A DNA stretch of 64,000 nt from Albitalea sp966211955 (GTDB lineage: Bacteria; Pseudomonadota; Gammaproteobacteria; Burkholderiales; Burkholderiaceae_C), in assembly GCA_966211955.1 (NCBI GenBank), contig CBIHOF010000013.1, positions 62,001-126,000 of the forward strand, written 5' to 3'. The position numbers were made by a program, and so were the translations under genes. The notes beneath the pieces are model-generated. The model saw only the letters and a program-made list of their open reading frames with translations, searched no databases and was not told the DNA's origin. The first letter of the stretch is position 1; each line of letters opens with the position of its first letter. Below, piece after piece: positions 1 to 8,815 of this stretch.

Positions 1-1
1 G

Positions 2-967
2 TGCGAGATCCGCTTCCTCGTGCTGGGGTGGGGCAAGCGCCGGCGTCCGCACGCCGAGGCGCCGGACCTGGTCGCCCTCGACCTCGACTCCATGCCGCGC
101 CGGACCCTGTTCGATGCGCTCGGTCTGGCCTCGGGCCGGATCACCGCGCTCAGCGAGAACGCTGAGACGCCCTCGGTACATGGGGTTCCGGCGTCGACGT
201 ACGAGCACGAGACGCTTCATGGCCGCAGGGTTCTTGTCGCCGAGGACGACGAGACGAACCGGATCGTGATCGCGCGGCAGCTGGAGCTGCTCGGCTTTGG
301 GGCCGACGTGGTGAGCAATGGGCTGCAGGCCCTGGAGCAATGGCGCACGGGCGACTACGCATTGGTCCTGACCGACTTGCACATGCCCCGGATGGACGGC
401 TACGCCCTCGCCGGCGCGATTCGTGCCGAAGAACGGGCTGGACGCCGCACGCCCATCGTCGCGCTCACCGCCAATGCATTGCAGGACGAGGAACAGCGCT
501 GCCTTGCCGCCGGCATGGATGCCTATCTGAGCAAGCCGGTACGGGTGCCGCAATTGAAGGCGGCAATGGAAGCATGGCTTGGCGGGCCGACGCGCGCAGA
601 GCCGTTGCCACACGCCGCCATCGCATCGAACGAGCCGTCGCCGCCGGCCGACCTTGCCGTGCTGGCTGCGCTGGTGGGCAGCGAACCCGGCGTGATCGAC
701 GACGTGCTGCAGGCCTTCCGGCAGAGTTCCAACGAGTCGGGCCGCCGGCTGAGCGAAGGCATCGAGACGGGGGCATTGCGGCAGGTGTCGAACGCCGCGC
801 ACCAGTTGAAATCCGCCGCGCGCTCCATCGGCGCGCGGCGCCTGGACGACATTTGCGCCGACATCGAACGACTGGCGGAGTCAGGAAAGACGGACAAGGT
901 GAGCGCCATGTTGATGCGTTTCGGTGTCGAGATGGCCGCCGTGAACGACTTCATCGATTCACGGTAG
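2..967 (+). CDS. Hybrid sensor histidine kinase, C-terminal part (REC-Hpt), 5' truncated by window edge
   Basis: The reading frame is already open at base 2, so this is the 3' end of a larger gene. The first ~45 residues look like the end of an earlier receiver-like domain (LVLGWGKRR, then the stretch before ALGLASGR). A full receiver domain follows from about codon 75 (VLVAEDDETN, phospho-acceptor Asp in LTDLHMPRMDG, Lys in LSKPVR). A histidine phosphotransfer domain follows, with the acceptor His in NAAHQLKSAARSIGA. The REC-then-Hpt order is that of BvgS/EvgS-type unorthodox kinases, which pass phosphate His-Asp-His-Asp to a response regulator. The kinase core is outside the window, so the signal is unknown. 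The REC-EAL gene starting 52 bp downstream is a plausible partner because it has a receiver domain. Confidence 0.85.
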   Translation, partial: CEIRFLVLGWGKRRRPHAEAPDLVALDLDSMPRRTLFDALGLASGRITALSENAETPSVHGVPASTYEHETLHGRRVLVAEDDETNRIVIARQLELLGFGADVVSNGLQALEQWRTGDYALVLTDLHMPRMDGYALAGAIRAEERAGRRTPIVALTANALQDEEQRCLAAGMDAYLSKPVRVPQLKAAMEAWLGGPTRAEPLPHAAIASNEPSPPADLAVLAALVGSEPGVIDDVLQAFRQSSNESGRRLSEGIETGALRQVSNAAHQLKSAARSIGARRLDDICADIERLAESGKTDKVSAMLMRFGVEMAAVNDFIDSR

Positions 968-1019
968 GACGCCCCGGCCATGTGCCCCACCTTCGCAGAC
1001 AGCCTGCCAGTGCGGCTGG

Positions 1020-2294
1020 ATGAACCCGGCTCGCAGGCGGGCGCGCCGCCTGCCCCGCGCGACCCCGCAGCCGGGCACCCCAGGTCAACCGCGCATCCTC
1101 CTGCTCGACGACGACAGGTTCATGCTCACCATGCAGTCGCGCATGCTTCGAAGCATGGGCTACCTGATGATCGGCACCGCGGGCTCTTCCGAATCCGCAC
1201 TCGCGATGCTGCACGGCGAGCCGCTGGCCGTCGACGTGATCGTCTGTGACTTGAACATGCCCGGCATCGACGGCATCGAGTTTCTCCAGCGACTGAGCGC
1301 AACCCCATTTCATGGCAGTGTGATCCTGCTCAGCGGCGAAGGCATGCGCATCATGCACACGGTGCAAAAGATCCTCGGACCCGGCAAGCTGGTCATCCTC
1401 GGCGCTCTCGAAAAGCCCGCCGGGCGGGCGGCATTGCGCGCGCTGCTCGACAGCTGGAAGCCGTTCGCTGAGGCACCTCCGGTGTCTGCCGTGCACTCGT
1501 TCGAGCCATCCGAGTTGCACGCCGCGAACCGCGAGCGGCAATGGGTGCTCCACTACCAACCCCAGGTCGATCTCGGCACCGGCATGCTGTCTGGCGTGGA
1601 AGCGCTCGTGCGCTGGAATCATCCGCAGCACGGCCTGGTCTACCCGGACGCCTTCGTGGGAACCGCCGAGGACTGCGGCGCCATCGACGCACTGACGCAG
1701 TGGGTCTTGCAGGAAGCGATGACGCAGCAGGCGCGCTGGAACGCGCAGTCCTTGCAGATCGAGATGGCTGTCAATGTCTCGGTAGAGAACCTGCGCGCGC
1801 CGGGCTTTGCGCAACAGGTCGCAAGCATTGCCCGGACTGCCGGCGTCGAGCCCCGGGGCGTCACGCTGGAGCTCACGGAAAGTCGCCTGATGGCAACGTC
1901 CAGTGCGCCGCTGGAAAGCCTGGTGCGCCTGCGCATGCTGCGCTTCGGCCTGTCGATCGACGATTTCGGCACGGGGCACTCGTCGCTCGCACAACTGCGC
2001 GACGTGCCGTTCACCGAACTGAAGGTCGATCGCGGGTTCGTGAACGGCGCCCGCTACAACCAGATCATCCGCCCGATCCTGGACGGCAGTGTGGGCATCG
2101 CCAAGCGGCTGGACATGCGTTCGGTGGCGGAAGGCGTCGAAAGCGAGAGCGACTGGCATCTCCTGCGTGAAATCGGCTGCGACATCGCCCAGGGTTACTT
2201 CATCGGCCGCCCCATGCCCTGCGAGCGCCTGCCGGCATGGCTCGATGCCTGGAACACGCGTCGCTCGCATCTCATCAGGAGCAGGCCTGGCTGA
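1020..2294 (+). CDS. Response regulator with receiver and EAL (c-di-GMP phosphodiesterase) domains
   Basis: 424 codons. A receiver domain occupies about residues 25-150 (RILLLDDDRFM, acceptor Asp in CDLNMPGIDG, Lys in ALEKPAG). An EAL domain follows from about residue 165, with the signature GVEALVRW, ELTESRLM, the paired-Asp motif SIDDFGTGHSS, LKVDRGFV, VAEGVES and the closing AQGYFIGRP. These retained motifs suggest an active phosphodiesterase that degrades c-di-GMP under control of phosphorylation. The ATG at 1020 has a weak ribosome-binding site, but no later start keeps the first receiver strand. It sits between a REC-Hpt kinase end and a diguanylate cyclase, so it probably forms the output arm of a c-di-GMP signalling set. 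Confidence 0.9.
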   Translation: MNPARRRARRLPRATPQPGTPGQPRILLLDDDRFMLTMQSRMLRSMGYLMIGTAGSSESALAMLHGEPLAVDVIVCDLNMPGIDGIEFLQRLSATPFHGSVILLSGEGMRIMHTVQKILGPGKLVILGALEKPAGRAALRALLDSWKPFAEAPPVSAVHSFEPSELHAANRERQWVLHYQPQVDLGTGMLSGVEALVRWNHPQHGLVYPDAFVGTAEDCGAIDALTQWVLQEAMTQQARWNAQSLQIEMAVNVSVENLRAPGFAQQVASIARTAGVEPRGVTLELTESRLMATSSAPLESLVRLRMLRFGLSIDDFGTGHSSLAQLRDVPFTELKVDRGFVNGARYNQIIRPILDGSVGIAKRLDMRSVAEGVESESDWHLLREIGCDIAQGYFIGRPMPCERLPAWLDAWNTRRSHLIRSRPG

Positions 2295-2418
2295 GCAACC
2301 GTCCAAGCCCGCATCACGGGACGAAATGTCGCCACTGTGTTCGCTGGCACACCGAAGCACGGCAGGCATTGAGTTAAGTTGCTCCAGGGTCGGGAGTCCC
2401 TCGACCGATCCGCTGACC

Positions 2419-3849
2419 ATGAACGCAATTCTCGTCGTCGACAACCTTCCCGTGGTCATCTCGCCCACCGAGCCGACCCGGACCATTCGCGTGTTGACGA
2501 AGAACTATGCACGCCTGCTCCTTGCAGGATTCGCGCTGAGTCCGGCATGCCTGATCGCCTACCTGTTCTTCTTCCAGGACCCCACCCTCGCTTTCGACAA
2601 CCACGCCTTCCACGTCGTCGCCATCGGGGCAGCCACGCTGGCCGACCTCTTCATCGCCGGGGTGGCGTGGCGCTGCTACCGATCATCCGGGGAACCCTTG
2701 TTGCGCTGGCTCACGCTCAGCTTTCTCGGCTTTGCGCTGATCTATGCACCGCATGGTGCATTCACCGGTTTCGCGCATGACAAGATCTGGCTGTTCTTGC
2801 TGTATGGGCCGGCCTCTCGACTGGCAATGGCGATATTGCTTCTCGTCGCCCTGCTGTCACACGGCCGCGCGCCGGAGGCCCCGGAACAACGAATGCAGCC
2901 TCGCGCATTGCTGTGGTGGGTCGGATTGTTTCTGATGTTGGACCTGGCAGTGGGTGGGGTCGCGACGTCACCCATCGCCGGCGACCCCGCCGTGCGCCTC
3001 ATCATGGAGGGCGGTGCGCTCGCCATTTCTGCATTGAGCGTGCTCGTGCTGATGCTGCGACGCATCCGTTCCCCGCTGATGGTGATTTTCGCAATCTCGG
3101 TCACCGCATTCGCGCTGTCGTCCGTCGCGTTCATCCTCGCGCGCCCGTGGAACCACATGTGGTGGCTCGCTCATGCAATCTTCGCCGCTGGGTTCTTCCT
3201 GCTGAGCTATGGGGTGGTTCAGGCGTACCACACCACGCAGTCGTTCTCGACGATCTACAGCCAGTCGGAGCTGATGGTGCAACTGGCCCAGGCCACGGCG
3301 CGCGCCGAGAACGCGGTGCGGGAACTTCTGCACGCCAATACCGTGCTGGCACGCATGGCTGCGACCGATCCACTGACGGGCGCTGACAACCGGCGCCGAT
3401 TCATGGAGCGCGCCGAAGCCGAAGTTCTCCGGGTCGCGCGCGGCGGTGCGCCGTTCTCGGTGCTTGCGCTCGATCTGGACAATTTCAAGGAAGTCAACGA
3501 CCGCTACGGACACCACTTCGGCGATGACGTGCTCAAGTGGTTCGTCCAGCAGTGCGCCGCCGTGATCCGGCCGTACGACGGCGTCGCGCGCGTCGGCGGG
3601 GAGGAGTTCATGATCATGCTGCCTCACACGACGATGGAGACGGCACGCTTGATTGCCGAGCGTCTGCGGGACGCTGTCGCCACCAATTCCTTGCGCATCG
3701 GCTCTCAGCGGGTCACCGACATCACGGTGAGCATTGGCCTGGCGCAATCCGGACCCGACGGCGACACCATCGAAGAGATTCTGCGGATCGCGGATGGACG
3801 CCTGTACGACGCGAAGCGCCGGGGCCGCAACCGCGTGATGCATGCATAG
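2419..3849 (+). CDS. Membrane-bound diguanylate cyclase (GGDEF)
   Basis: 476 codons from the ATG at 2419. The same frame stays open upstream to 2089, but that part overlaps the EAL gene and reads as out-of-frame shadow. The N-terminal half is hydrophobic, with about seven to eight predicted membrane segments (for example LLLAGFALSPACLIAYLFF and VVAIGAATLADLFIAGVAW). A short helical connector leads to a GGDEF domain from about residue 310. It has DPLTGADNRRRF, FSVLALDLDNFKEVND and the active-site signature RVGGEEF, which is intact, so c-di-GMP synthesis is expected. No inhibitory RxxD site is obvious before the signature. The gene lies between an EAL regulator and an MshE-like ATPase, suggesting opposing enzymes with a local effector. 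Confidence 0.9.
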   Translation: MNAILVVDNLPVVISPTEPTRTIRVLTKNYARLLLAGFALSPACLIAYLFFFQDPTLAFDNHAFHVVAIGAATLADLFIAGVAWRCYRSSGEPLLRWLTLSFLGFALIYAPHGAFTGFAHDKIWLFLLYGPASRLAMAILLLVALLSHGRAPEAPEQRMQPRALLWWVGLFLMLDLAVGGVATSPIAGDPAVRLIMEGGALAISALSVLVLMLRRIRSPLMVIFAISVTAFALSSVAFILARPWNHMWWLAHAIFAAGFFLLSYGVVQAYHTTQSFSTIYSQSELMVQLAQATARAENAVRELLHANTVLARMAATDPLTGADNRRRFMERAEAEVLRVARGGAPFSVLALDLDNFKEVNDRYGHHFGDDVLKWFVQQCAAVIRPYDGVARVGGEEFMIMLPHTTMETARLIAERLRDAVATNSLRIGSQRVTDITVSIGLAQSGPDGDTIEEILRIADGRLYDAKRRGRNRVMHA

Positions 3850-3861
3850 CCGGGACCCACG

Positions 3862-6396
3862 ATGACAGAAACCCTGAAGCCCCTCGATTGGAAGCCACCG
3901 GAGGCGCCAGTGGCGAGTCGGGTGGCGGTGGCAGCCGAAGCCTTCAATGGCGAGGACTTCGTTTGGCCGAACCCGCCCTGCGCGAGCTTTCCCCTCGCCA
4001 AGGCACAGACCGAGCCGCTGCCGTGCGAGATCGTCGACTTGATGGGCAGGCGCAGGAGCGCCATCATGACGTTCTTCGTGCCGGAACAAGCGGTGGCGCT
4101 CATCCAGCTGCATTCCGCACACACCACGGTGCCTCTTCACTTCGATCAGTTTCGGGCGCTGACGCTGACGACGCTGGTCGAACGCCTGACGCCTTCACCC
4201 ACCGGTGCGCATGCCGACATCCTCGCACCGCGTGCGCGTTCGAGCTTTCGCATTGCACTCGGCAGCGGCGCGGAAATGACCGGCGAGACGGTCGGCTGGG
4301 TCGAGAACGACTTCGGCCTGTTCCTGTTCCTGCCCGCCGACAGTGACGGCGGCGTGCTGCGTCAGTTCATTCCTCGCAGCGCGTACGAGCGTTTCGATGT
4401 TGGCTCCCGGATCGGCGAGGTGCTGGTCGAGCAGCGGAATGCGATGCCGCTCGATATCGACTCGGCCATCGAGATGCAGCGCAAGCTGCGCAAGCAGAAG
4501 CTGGGCGAGATCCTGGTCATGCGCCGGGTGGTGTCGCCGGAGCAGTTGCTCGAGGCCATCGAGCGCCAGGCACGGATGCCGATGGTGCGCCTCGGCGAAG
4601 CGCTCATATCGCTGGGCATGATCAACGATGACCAGCTGAGCGACGCGCTGCTGCAGCAGCGATCCGATCGAAGCGTGCCGCTTGGTGAGTTGCTGGTGCG
4701 CATGGGCCTGGTGACCCGGACCGACCTGCAAGCCGCCCTGGCGCGCACGATGGGGTACCCGCTGGTCGATCTGGATGTTTTTCCGGCCGAGCCTGACGCG
4801 TTGCGCAAGGTCAGCTTCGATGCCGCGCAACGCTTGCAAGTGATGCCCTTGCTGTTGCGCGACGGGCGTCTCGTGATCGCGCTGGACGACCCTTCGCGGC
4901 GCAGTGCCATCGAGGAGGTGGAGTTCAGCGCCCAGATGAAAGTCTTGCCGGTGCTGGCGCAATGCCGCGACATGGGCAGTGTGCTGTTCACGGCGTACGA
5001 CAAGATCGGCGCTGCCTCCGGCACCCGAGGGGCGCCGAGTGGGTCGGTGCAGTCGATCAACTTCGATCTGACCGGTACCGACAAGCTGATCGAGACGCTG
5101 GAGAAAGAAGGCCAGCAGCGGGTCGACGACGACACCGTGATCGAGCAGTCCGACAACTCGCTCGTGCGAATGATCGACAGGATGATCATCGAGGCGCACA
5201 AGGAAGGCGCATCCGACATCCACGTTGAAAGCTACCCGGGGCGCGAGAAGATCCGCATCCGCTTGCGCAAGGACGGCCTGCTGCGCACCTACCTCGAGCT
5301 GCCGGCGAACTATCGCAGCGCGATGATCGCGCGCATCAAGATCATGTGCGACCTCGACATCAGCGAAAGGCGCAAGCCGCAGGACGGCAAGATCAACTTC
5401 GCGAGGTTCTCACCGCGGCATCGCATCGAGCTTCGCGTCGCGACAATCCCGACCAACAACGGCCTGGAGGACGTGGTGATGCGCATCCTGGCCTCGGCAA
5501 AGCCGATCCCGATGGACAGGCTGGGGCTGTCGCCGCGCAATCTCGCCCAGCTCAAGCATGCGATCGAGCGGCCCTACGGAATGGTGCTGTGCGTGGGCCC
5601 GACCGGCTCAGGAAAGACCACCACCTTGCACTCTGCGCTCAGCCACATCAACGTGCCTGAACGAAAGATCTGGACTGCCGAAGATCCGATCGAGATCACG
5701 CAGCCCGGGCTGCGCCAGGTGCAGATCAATCCGCGCATCGATTGGACCTTCGCCAAGGCGCTGCGCACCTTCCTGCGCGCCGACCCGGACGTGATCATGG
5801 TGGGCGAGATCCGCGACAGGGAAACCGCCCAGATGGCCGTCGAGGCATCGCTCACCGGCCATCTGGTGTTGTCGACGCTGCACACCAACAGCGCGCCCGA
5901 GACGGTGACGCGCCTGCTCGACATGGGCATGGACCCGTTCAACTTTGCAGACTCGCTGCTGGCCGTGCTGGCGCAGCGCCTGGTCCGTCGGCTGTGCTCG
6001 CAATGCCGTACCGGCCGGCCGGCGAACGAGGAGGAGGCGGATGAACTGCTGTCCGACTACATGCACGCATTTGACGCCACCGCCACGCCGATCAGCCGCG
6101 ACGCGGTATACCGCGATTGGATGGATCGTCATGGCCGCGATGGGCGGCTGCAGATGTACACGAGCCCTGGTTGCCCGCAATGCGACCAGACCGGATTCAA
6201 AGGCCGTGTCGGCTTGCACGAACTGATGGTCATTTCGCGCGAGCTGCGCCACCTGGTGCAAACTGGCTCGCGCGCCGAGGCGTTGCAGGCGACTGCGCTG
6301 AGCGAAGGCATGCGCACGCTGCGCCAGGACGGCATCGACAAGGTGCTCGCCGGGCACACCACCATCGAGGAGGTGCGCGCGACGAGCAACGTGTAG
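3862..6396 (+). CDS. GspE/PulE/MshE-family secretion or pilus ATPase with MshEN-type repeats
   Basis: 844 codons, starting 12 bp after the cyclase. An N-terminal region of about 200 residues is of unclear fold. Next come three tandem repeats of the MshEN pattern: KLGEILVMRRVVSPEQL, RLGEALISLGMINDDQL (about residue 243) and PLGELLVRMGLVTRTDL. In MshE-type proteins this pattern binds c-di-GMP. The C-terminal half is a type II secretion hexameric ATPase with Walker A GPTGSGKTTT (about residue 579), the Asp box, Walker B DPDVIMVGEIRD (about 640), the His box STLHTNSA, and the zinc-site cysteine pairs CSQC and CPQC. No pilin, GspF/PilC or secretin gene lies beside it, so the machine it powers is elsewhere or unknown. 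The c-di-GMP genes upstream suggest ligand control. Confidence 0.88.
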   Translation: MTETLKPLDWKPPEAPVASRVAVAAEAFNGEDFVWPNPPCASFPLAKAQTEPLPCEIVDLMGRRRSAIMTFFVPEQAVALIQLHSAHTTVPLHFDQFRALTLTTLVERLTPSPTGAHADILAPRARSSFRIALGSGAEMTGETVGWVENDFGLFLFLPADSDGGVLRQFIPRSAYERFDVGSRIGEVLVEQRNAMPLDIDSAIEMQRKLRKQKLGEILVMRRVVSPEQLLEAIERQARMPMVRLGEALISLGMINDDQLSDALLQQRSDRSVPLGELLVRMGLVTRTDLQAALARTMGYPLVDLDVFPAEPDALRKVSFDAAQRLQVMPLLLRDGRLVIALDDPSRRSAIEEVEFSAQMKVLPVLAQCRDMGSVLFTAYDKIGAASGTRGAPSGSVQSINFDLTGTDKLIETLEKEGQQRVDDDTVIEQSDNSLVRMIDRMIIEAHKEGASDIHVESYPGREKIRIRLRKDGLLRTYLELPANYRSAMIARIKIMCDLDISERRKPQDGKINFARFSPRHRIELRVATIPTNNGLEDVVMRILASAKPIPMDRLGLSPRNLAQLKHAIERPYGMVLCVGPTGSGKTTTLHSALSHINVPERKIWTAEDPIEITQPGLRQVQINPRIDWTFAKALRTFLRADPDVIMVGEIRDRETAQMAVEASLTGHLVLSTLHTNSAPETVTRLLDMGMDPFNFADSLLAVLAQRLVRRLCSQCRTGRPANEEEADELLSDYMHAFDATATPISRDAVYRDWMDRHGRDGRLQMYTSPGCPQCDQTGFKGRVGLHELMVISRELRHLVQTGSRAEALQATALSEGMRTLRQDGIDKVLAGHTTIEEVRATSNV

Positions 6397-6409
6397 TTGG
6401 TGATCTGGA

Positions 6410-6442
6410 AGATAATGGAATCTATTCATTATCTATTCATGA
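6410..6442. promoter_or_regulatory. Dyad plus tandem repeat upstream of the HipA-like gene (candidate operator)
   Basis: AGATAATG at 6410-6417 is matched by its exact reverse complement CATTATCT at 6427-6434, with a 9-base spacer. Overlapping this, TCTATTCATTA (6421-6431) is followed directly by TCTATTCATGA (6432-6442), an 11-bp direct repeat one helical turn apart. The stretch is AT-rich against a high-GC background and ends 3 bases before the start codon at 6446. The downstream protein has an N-terminal winged-helix domain, so autorepression through this site is a reasonable inference. Confidence 0.5.
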
Positions 6443-6445
6443 ACC

Positions 6446-7759
6446 ATGCCTATTCTCGACACGAACCATCAGCAAATCCTGGGTCTGTTGACGGCGCGTG
6501 GCTTGGCAACCTCACAGGACATCCAGTCTGCCACTGGCAAGAGTCAGCCGACGGTGTCACGACTGCTGGCGGATCTCGCCTCGCAGGTGCTGGTCATGGG
6601 GCGCGGACGGGCCACCCGTTACGGACTTCCAAAATCCATTCGCGGAATGCCTGCCCAGCAACCAATCCACTGGACATCCGAAGACGGAAGCGTTCGCCGC
6701 ATCGGCACGCTGTCCCTGCTGGCCAATGACATGGTTCACGTGGACTCGGAACTGGTCGAAAGCGTCACCGCGGGCGCGTTGCCGTGGTATCTGACGCCTT
6801 TGCAGGCGCAAGGCTTCCTCGGCAGGCTTCAAGCGCTGCGCCTCTCGGCGCACGGCGTCCCGTCGAACCCTGAAGCGTGGAACGTGGAAACGAGCTTGTT
6901 CGCCGCCTTGCACCTGCATGACCCGGCCGGCGCCCTCACGCTTGGAGAAACCGTCGGCGCACCACAGCACCTGTCACTTCCGCTGGCCCCTGCTCGCCTT
7001 GCCGCGGCGCTCGACGCGTTGGCCGTCGACGTGGCGCGCACCTTGCCCGCCGGTTCGTCCGCCGGCGGCGAACAGCCCAAGTTCCTGGCGCTGCTTGAGA
7101 ACGGACAGCATGTGCTCGTGAAGTTCACGCCGCCGAAAGGCACGCCCTTTGGAGACCGCTGGAGCGATCTTCTTCATGCGGAGGCGCTGGCCAGCACCGT
7201 GCTTGCCCGCCACGGCGCGCCCGTCGCTGCGACCCATGTCGTGGACAGCGGCGCGCGGTCCTACCTCATCAGCCAACGTTTCGACCGCGTTGGCGAACGG
7301 GGGCGGCGCCATGCAGTCTCCGTGGGTTCCGTTCACAAAGCGTTCGTGGCAGATTCATATGCCAACTGGGGCGCCACCTGCGAGGCGCTGGCCCGCCAAC
7401 GGCGACTGTCAGCCGAGGACGCGGCGCGGGCTGTGGCCCTGCTTCAGTTTGGCCGGCTCATCGGCAACTCCGACATGCACTCGGGCAACCTCGCGCTCAT
7501 GATCCGTCCGGACGATTTGTCCAGGCCGCGCTTCTCGCTCGCCCCCGTCTACGACATGCTGCCCATGCGCTGGAGGCCGGACCCCCTGCTCGGCGGCGCG
7601 GCCGACTATGCGCCCTTCGAGCCTGACGCCACCAGCGCCGGCAGTGGCGCGGCCGCCCCCGCGCATGAGTTCTGGACCGAGCTCGCGACACATGAACGCG
7701 TGAGCCGCAGCTTGCGCGTGGTGGCGCAGGAGATGAGCCAGCGCATCGTTGCGCGCTGA
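6446..7759 (+). CDS. yjjJ: HipA-family Ser/Thr kinase toxin with N-terminal winged helix (YjjJ/HipH type)
   Basis: 437 codons, close to the length of E. coli YjjJ. Residues 1-65 form a winged-helix DNA-binding domain (LATSQDIQSATGKSQPTVSRLL). The rest is a HipA-like kinase: the Ser/Gly-rich loop SSAGGEQPKF, the ATP-site Lys in VLVKFTP, the catalytic GNSDMHSGN (Asp and Asn present) and the DFG-equivalent PVYDMLPM. HipA kinases phosphorylate cellular targets such as aminoacyl-tRNA synthetases and slow growth. There is no hipB-like gene next to it. The fused DNA-binding domain may replace the antitoxin's repressor role, as proposed for the YjjJ subgroup. An AT-rich dyad lies just upstream. It is convergent with the small exported-protein gene 11 bp away. 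Confidence 0.85.
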   Translation: MPILDTNHQQILGLLTARGLATSQDIQSATGKSQPTVSRLLADLASQVLVMGRGRATRYGLPKSIRGMPAQQPIHWTSEDGSVRRIGTLSLLANDMVHVDSELVESVTAGALPWYLTPLQAQGFLGRLQALRLSAHGVPSNPEAWNVETSLFAALHLHDPAGALTLGETVGAPQHLSLPLAPARLAAALDALAVDVARTLPAGSSAGGEQPKFLALLENGQHVLVKFTPPKGTPFGDRWSDLLHAEALASTVLARHGAPVAATHVVDSGARSYLISQRFDRVGERGRRHAVSVGSVHKAFVADSYANWGATCEALARQRRLSAEDAARAVALLQFGRLIGNSDMHSGNLALMIRPDDLSRPRFSLAPVYDMLPMRWRPDPLLGGAADYAPFEPDATSAGSGAAAPAHEFWTELATHERVSRSLRVVAQEMSQRIVAR

Positions 7760-7770
7760 CTCAACCGCCG

Positions 7771-8097
7771 TCACTCCCCGTCGGTATGGGCCGCTGCGGC
7801 CGCGCGGCCGGCGAGCCATTCATCGATGCTCATGCCCATCACGTTCGGATATTCCTTGCGGATGCGATGCGTGGCCTTGTGAACGGGCGCCGCGGCCACA
7901 GCCTGCACATCGTTCGACTCACGCACCGGCCAGGCACCTGAAGCCCGGGCCTTGTTGAGATCGGCCCGCACTTCATAGCGCAGCACGCCGAAAGACGCTT
8001 GCGAGGAAGCTGTCGTGTCGCCGGCCGGCAGCGCCTGTGCAAAGGCGGCGGTGGACAACAAGGCGGTGGCGAGGAAGGCGGCGGAGAACTTCAGCAT
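7771..8097 (-). CDS. Small exported protein, DUF4148-like
   Basis: 108 codons. A clear Sec signal peptide comes first (MLKFSAAFLATALLSTAAFAQA, cleavage expected after AFA). A short mature part contains VLRYEVRADLNKARASG, which resembles the repeated helical motif of DUF4148-type periplasmic proteins common in Burkholderiales. It ends with an Ala-rich helix. The function of such proteins is unknown. The 150 bp upstream (8098-8247) separate it from the lrp-like gene and probably hold its promoter; nothing else was recognised there. Confidence 0.65.
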   Translation of the reverse strand: MLKFSAAFLATALLSTAAFAQALPAGDTTASSQASFGVLRYEVRADLNKARASGAWPVRESNDVQAVAAAPVHKATHRIRKEYPNVMGMSIDEWLAGRAAAAAHTDGE

Positions 8098-8247
8098 TTT
8101 CGACTTTCGGGGGCGAGGAGTGAATGCCTCGTCCGATGGGTCGAACTATAGGAAGCAGGCGGCGCAAGAAAAATGGTGCCAGGGGCAATGCGCAGTTCTG
8201 GTTTTGACAACAATCCCCGCCGCTTGCGGCTTGGCCGCCGCGGATCG

Positions 8248-8736
8248 CTACGGGCCGGCCGCCCGCCGAACCGGCAAACCCGTGAACTGCTTCATGGTTC
8301 GCATCACGAAAGCCGAGCGGGTTTCGCGCACGCCGGGCAAGGTCCCTGCCACCCGGCTGATGAAGTCGGCGTAGGCATCCATGTCGCGCGCCACCACGTG
8401 CAGGAGGAAGTCGCCGCCGCCGGACACCATGTGGCAGGAGATGACCTCGTCGATCGCGGCCACCGCGGCTTCGAAGAGCTGGATGTTGCGTTCGTCGTGC
8501 GTGTGCACGCTGACCATGAGGAACGACTCGATGCCGAAGCCGAGCAGCTTGGTGTCGAGCAACGCGTGGTAGCCGCGGATCAACCCGGCCTGTTCGAGCT
8601 TCTTCACGCGACGCCAGGTGGGCGTGACCGACAGGTTGAGCTTCTCGGCCAGGTCGGCGCTGGACAGCCTGGCGTCGTGCTGCAACTCCTCCAGGATCGT
8701 CATCTCGACGTCGGTCAGTGGGGCTGGACGATTCAT
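8248..8736 (-). CDS. Lrp/AsnC-family transcriptional regulator
   Basis: 162 codons from the ATG at 8736; longer in-frame starts run into non-coding-looking sequence. The N-terminal helix-turn-helix is typical (ILEELQHDARLSSADLAEKLNLSVTPTWRRVKKLE). The C-terminal RAM ligand-binding domain includes HMVSGGGDFLLHVVARDM. Such proteins form octamers or hexadecamers and often respond to an amino acid. It lies 79 bp downstream of the aromatic aminotransferase on the same strand, so aromatic amino acids are plausible effectors and the tyrB-phhB block a plausible target. Confidence 0.88.
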   Translation of the reverse strand: MNRPAPLTDVEMTILEELQHDARLSSADLAEKLNLSVTPTWRRVKKLEQAGLIRGYHALLDTKLLGFGIESFLMVSVHTHDERNIQLFEAAVAAIDEVISCHMVSGGGDFLLHVVARDMDAYADFISRVAGTLPGVRETRSAFVMRTMKQFTGLPVRRAAGP

Positions 8737-8815
8737 GCGCACTCTTCCGTGGGAGACGGCCGCAGTAGACCATGCCGGGAATCGAAAGTCATCGCGGCCG
8801 ACCCGGTGTCCGTCG

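Noticed and set aside
951..2486. 511-codon open frame on the minus strand
   Set aside because: Antisense to the REC-EAL gene, rich in Arg, His, Gln and Ala with no recognisable fold; a high-GC shadow.
6397..6445. hipB-like antitoxin gene before the HipA-family gene
   Set aside because: The gap is only 49 bp and no small helix-turn-helix gene is present on either side.
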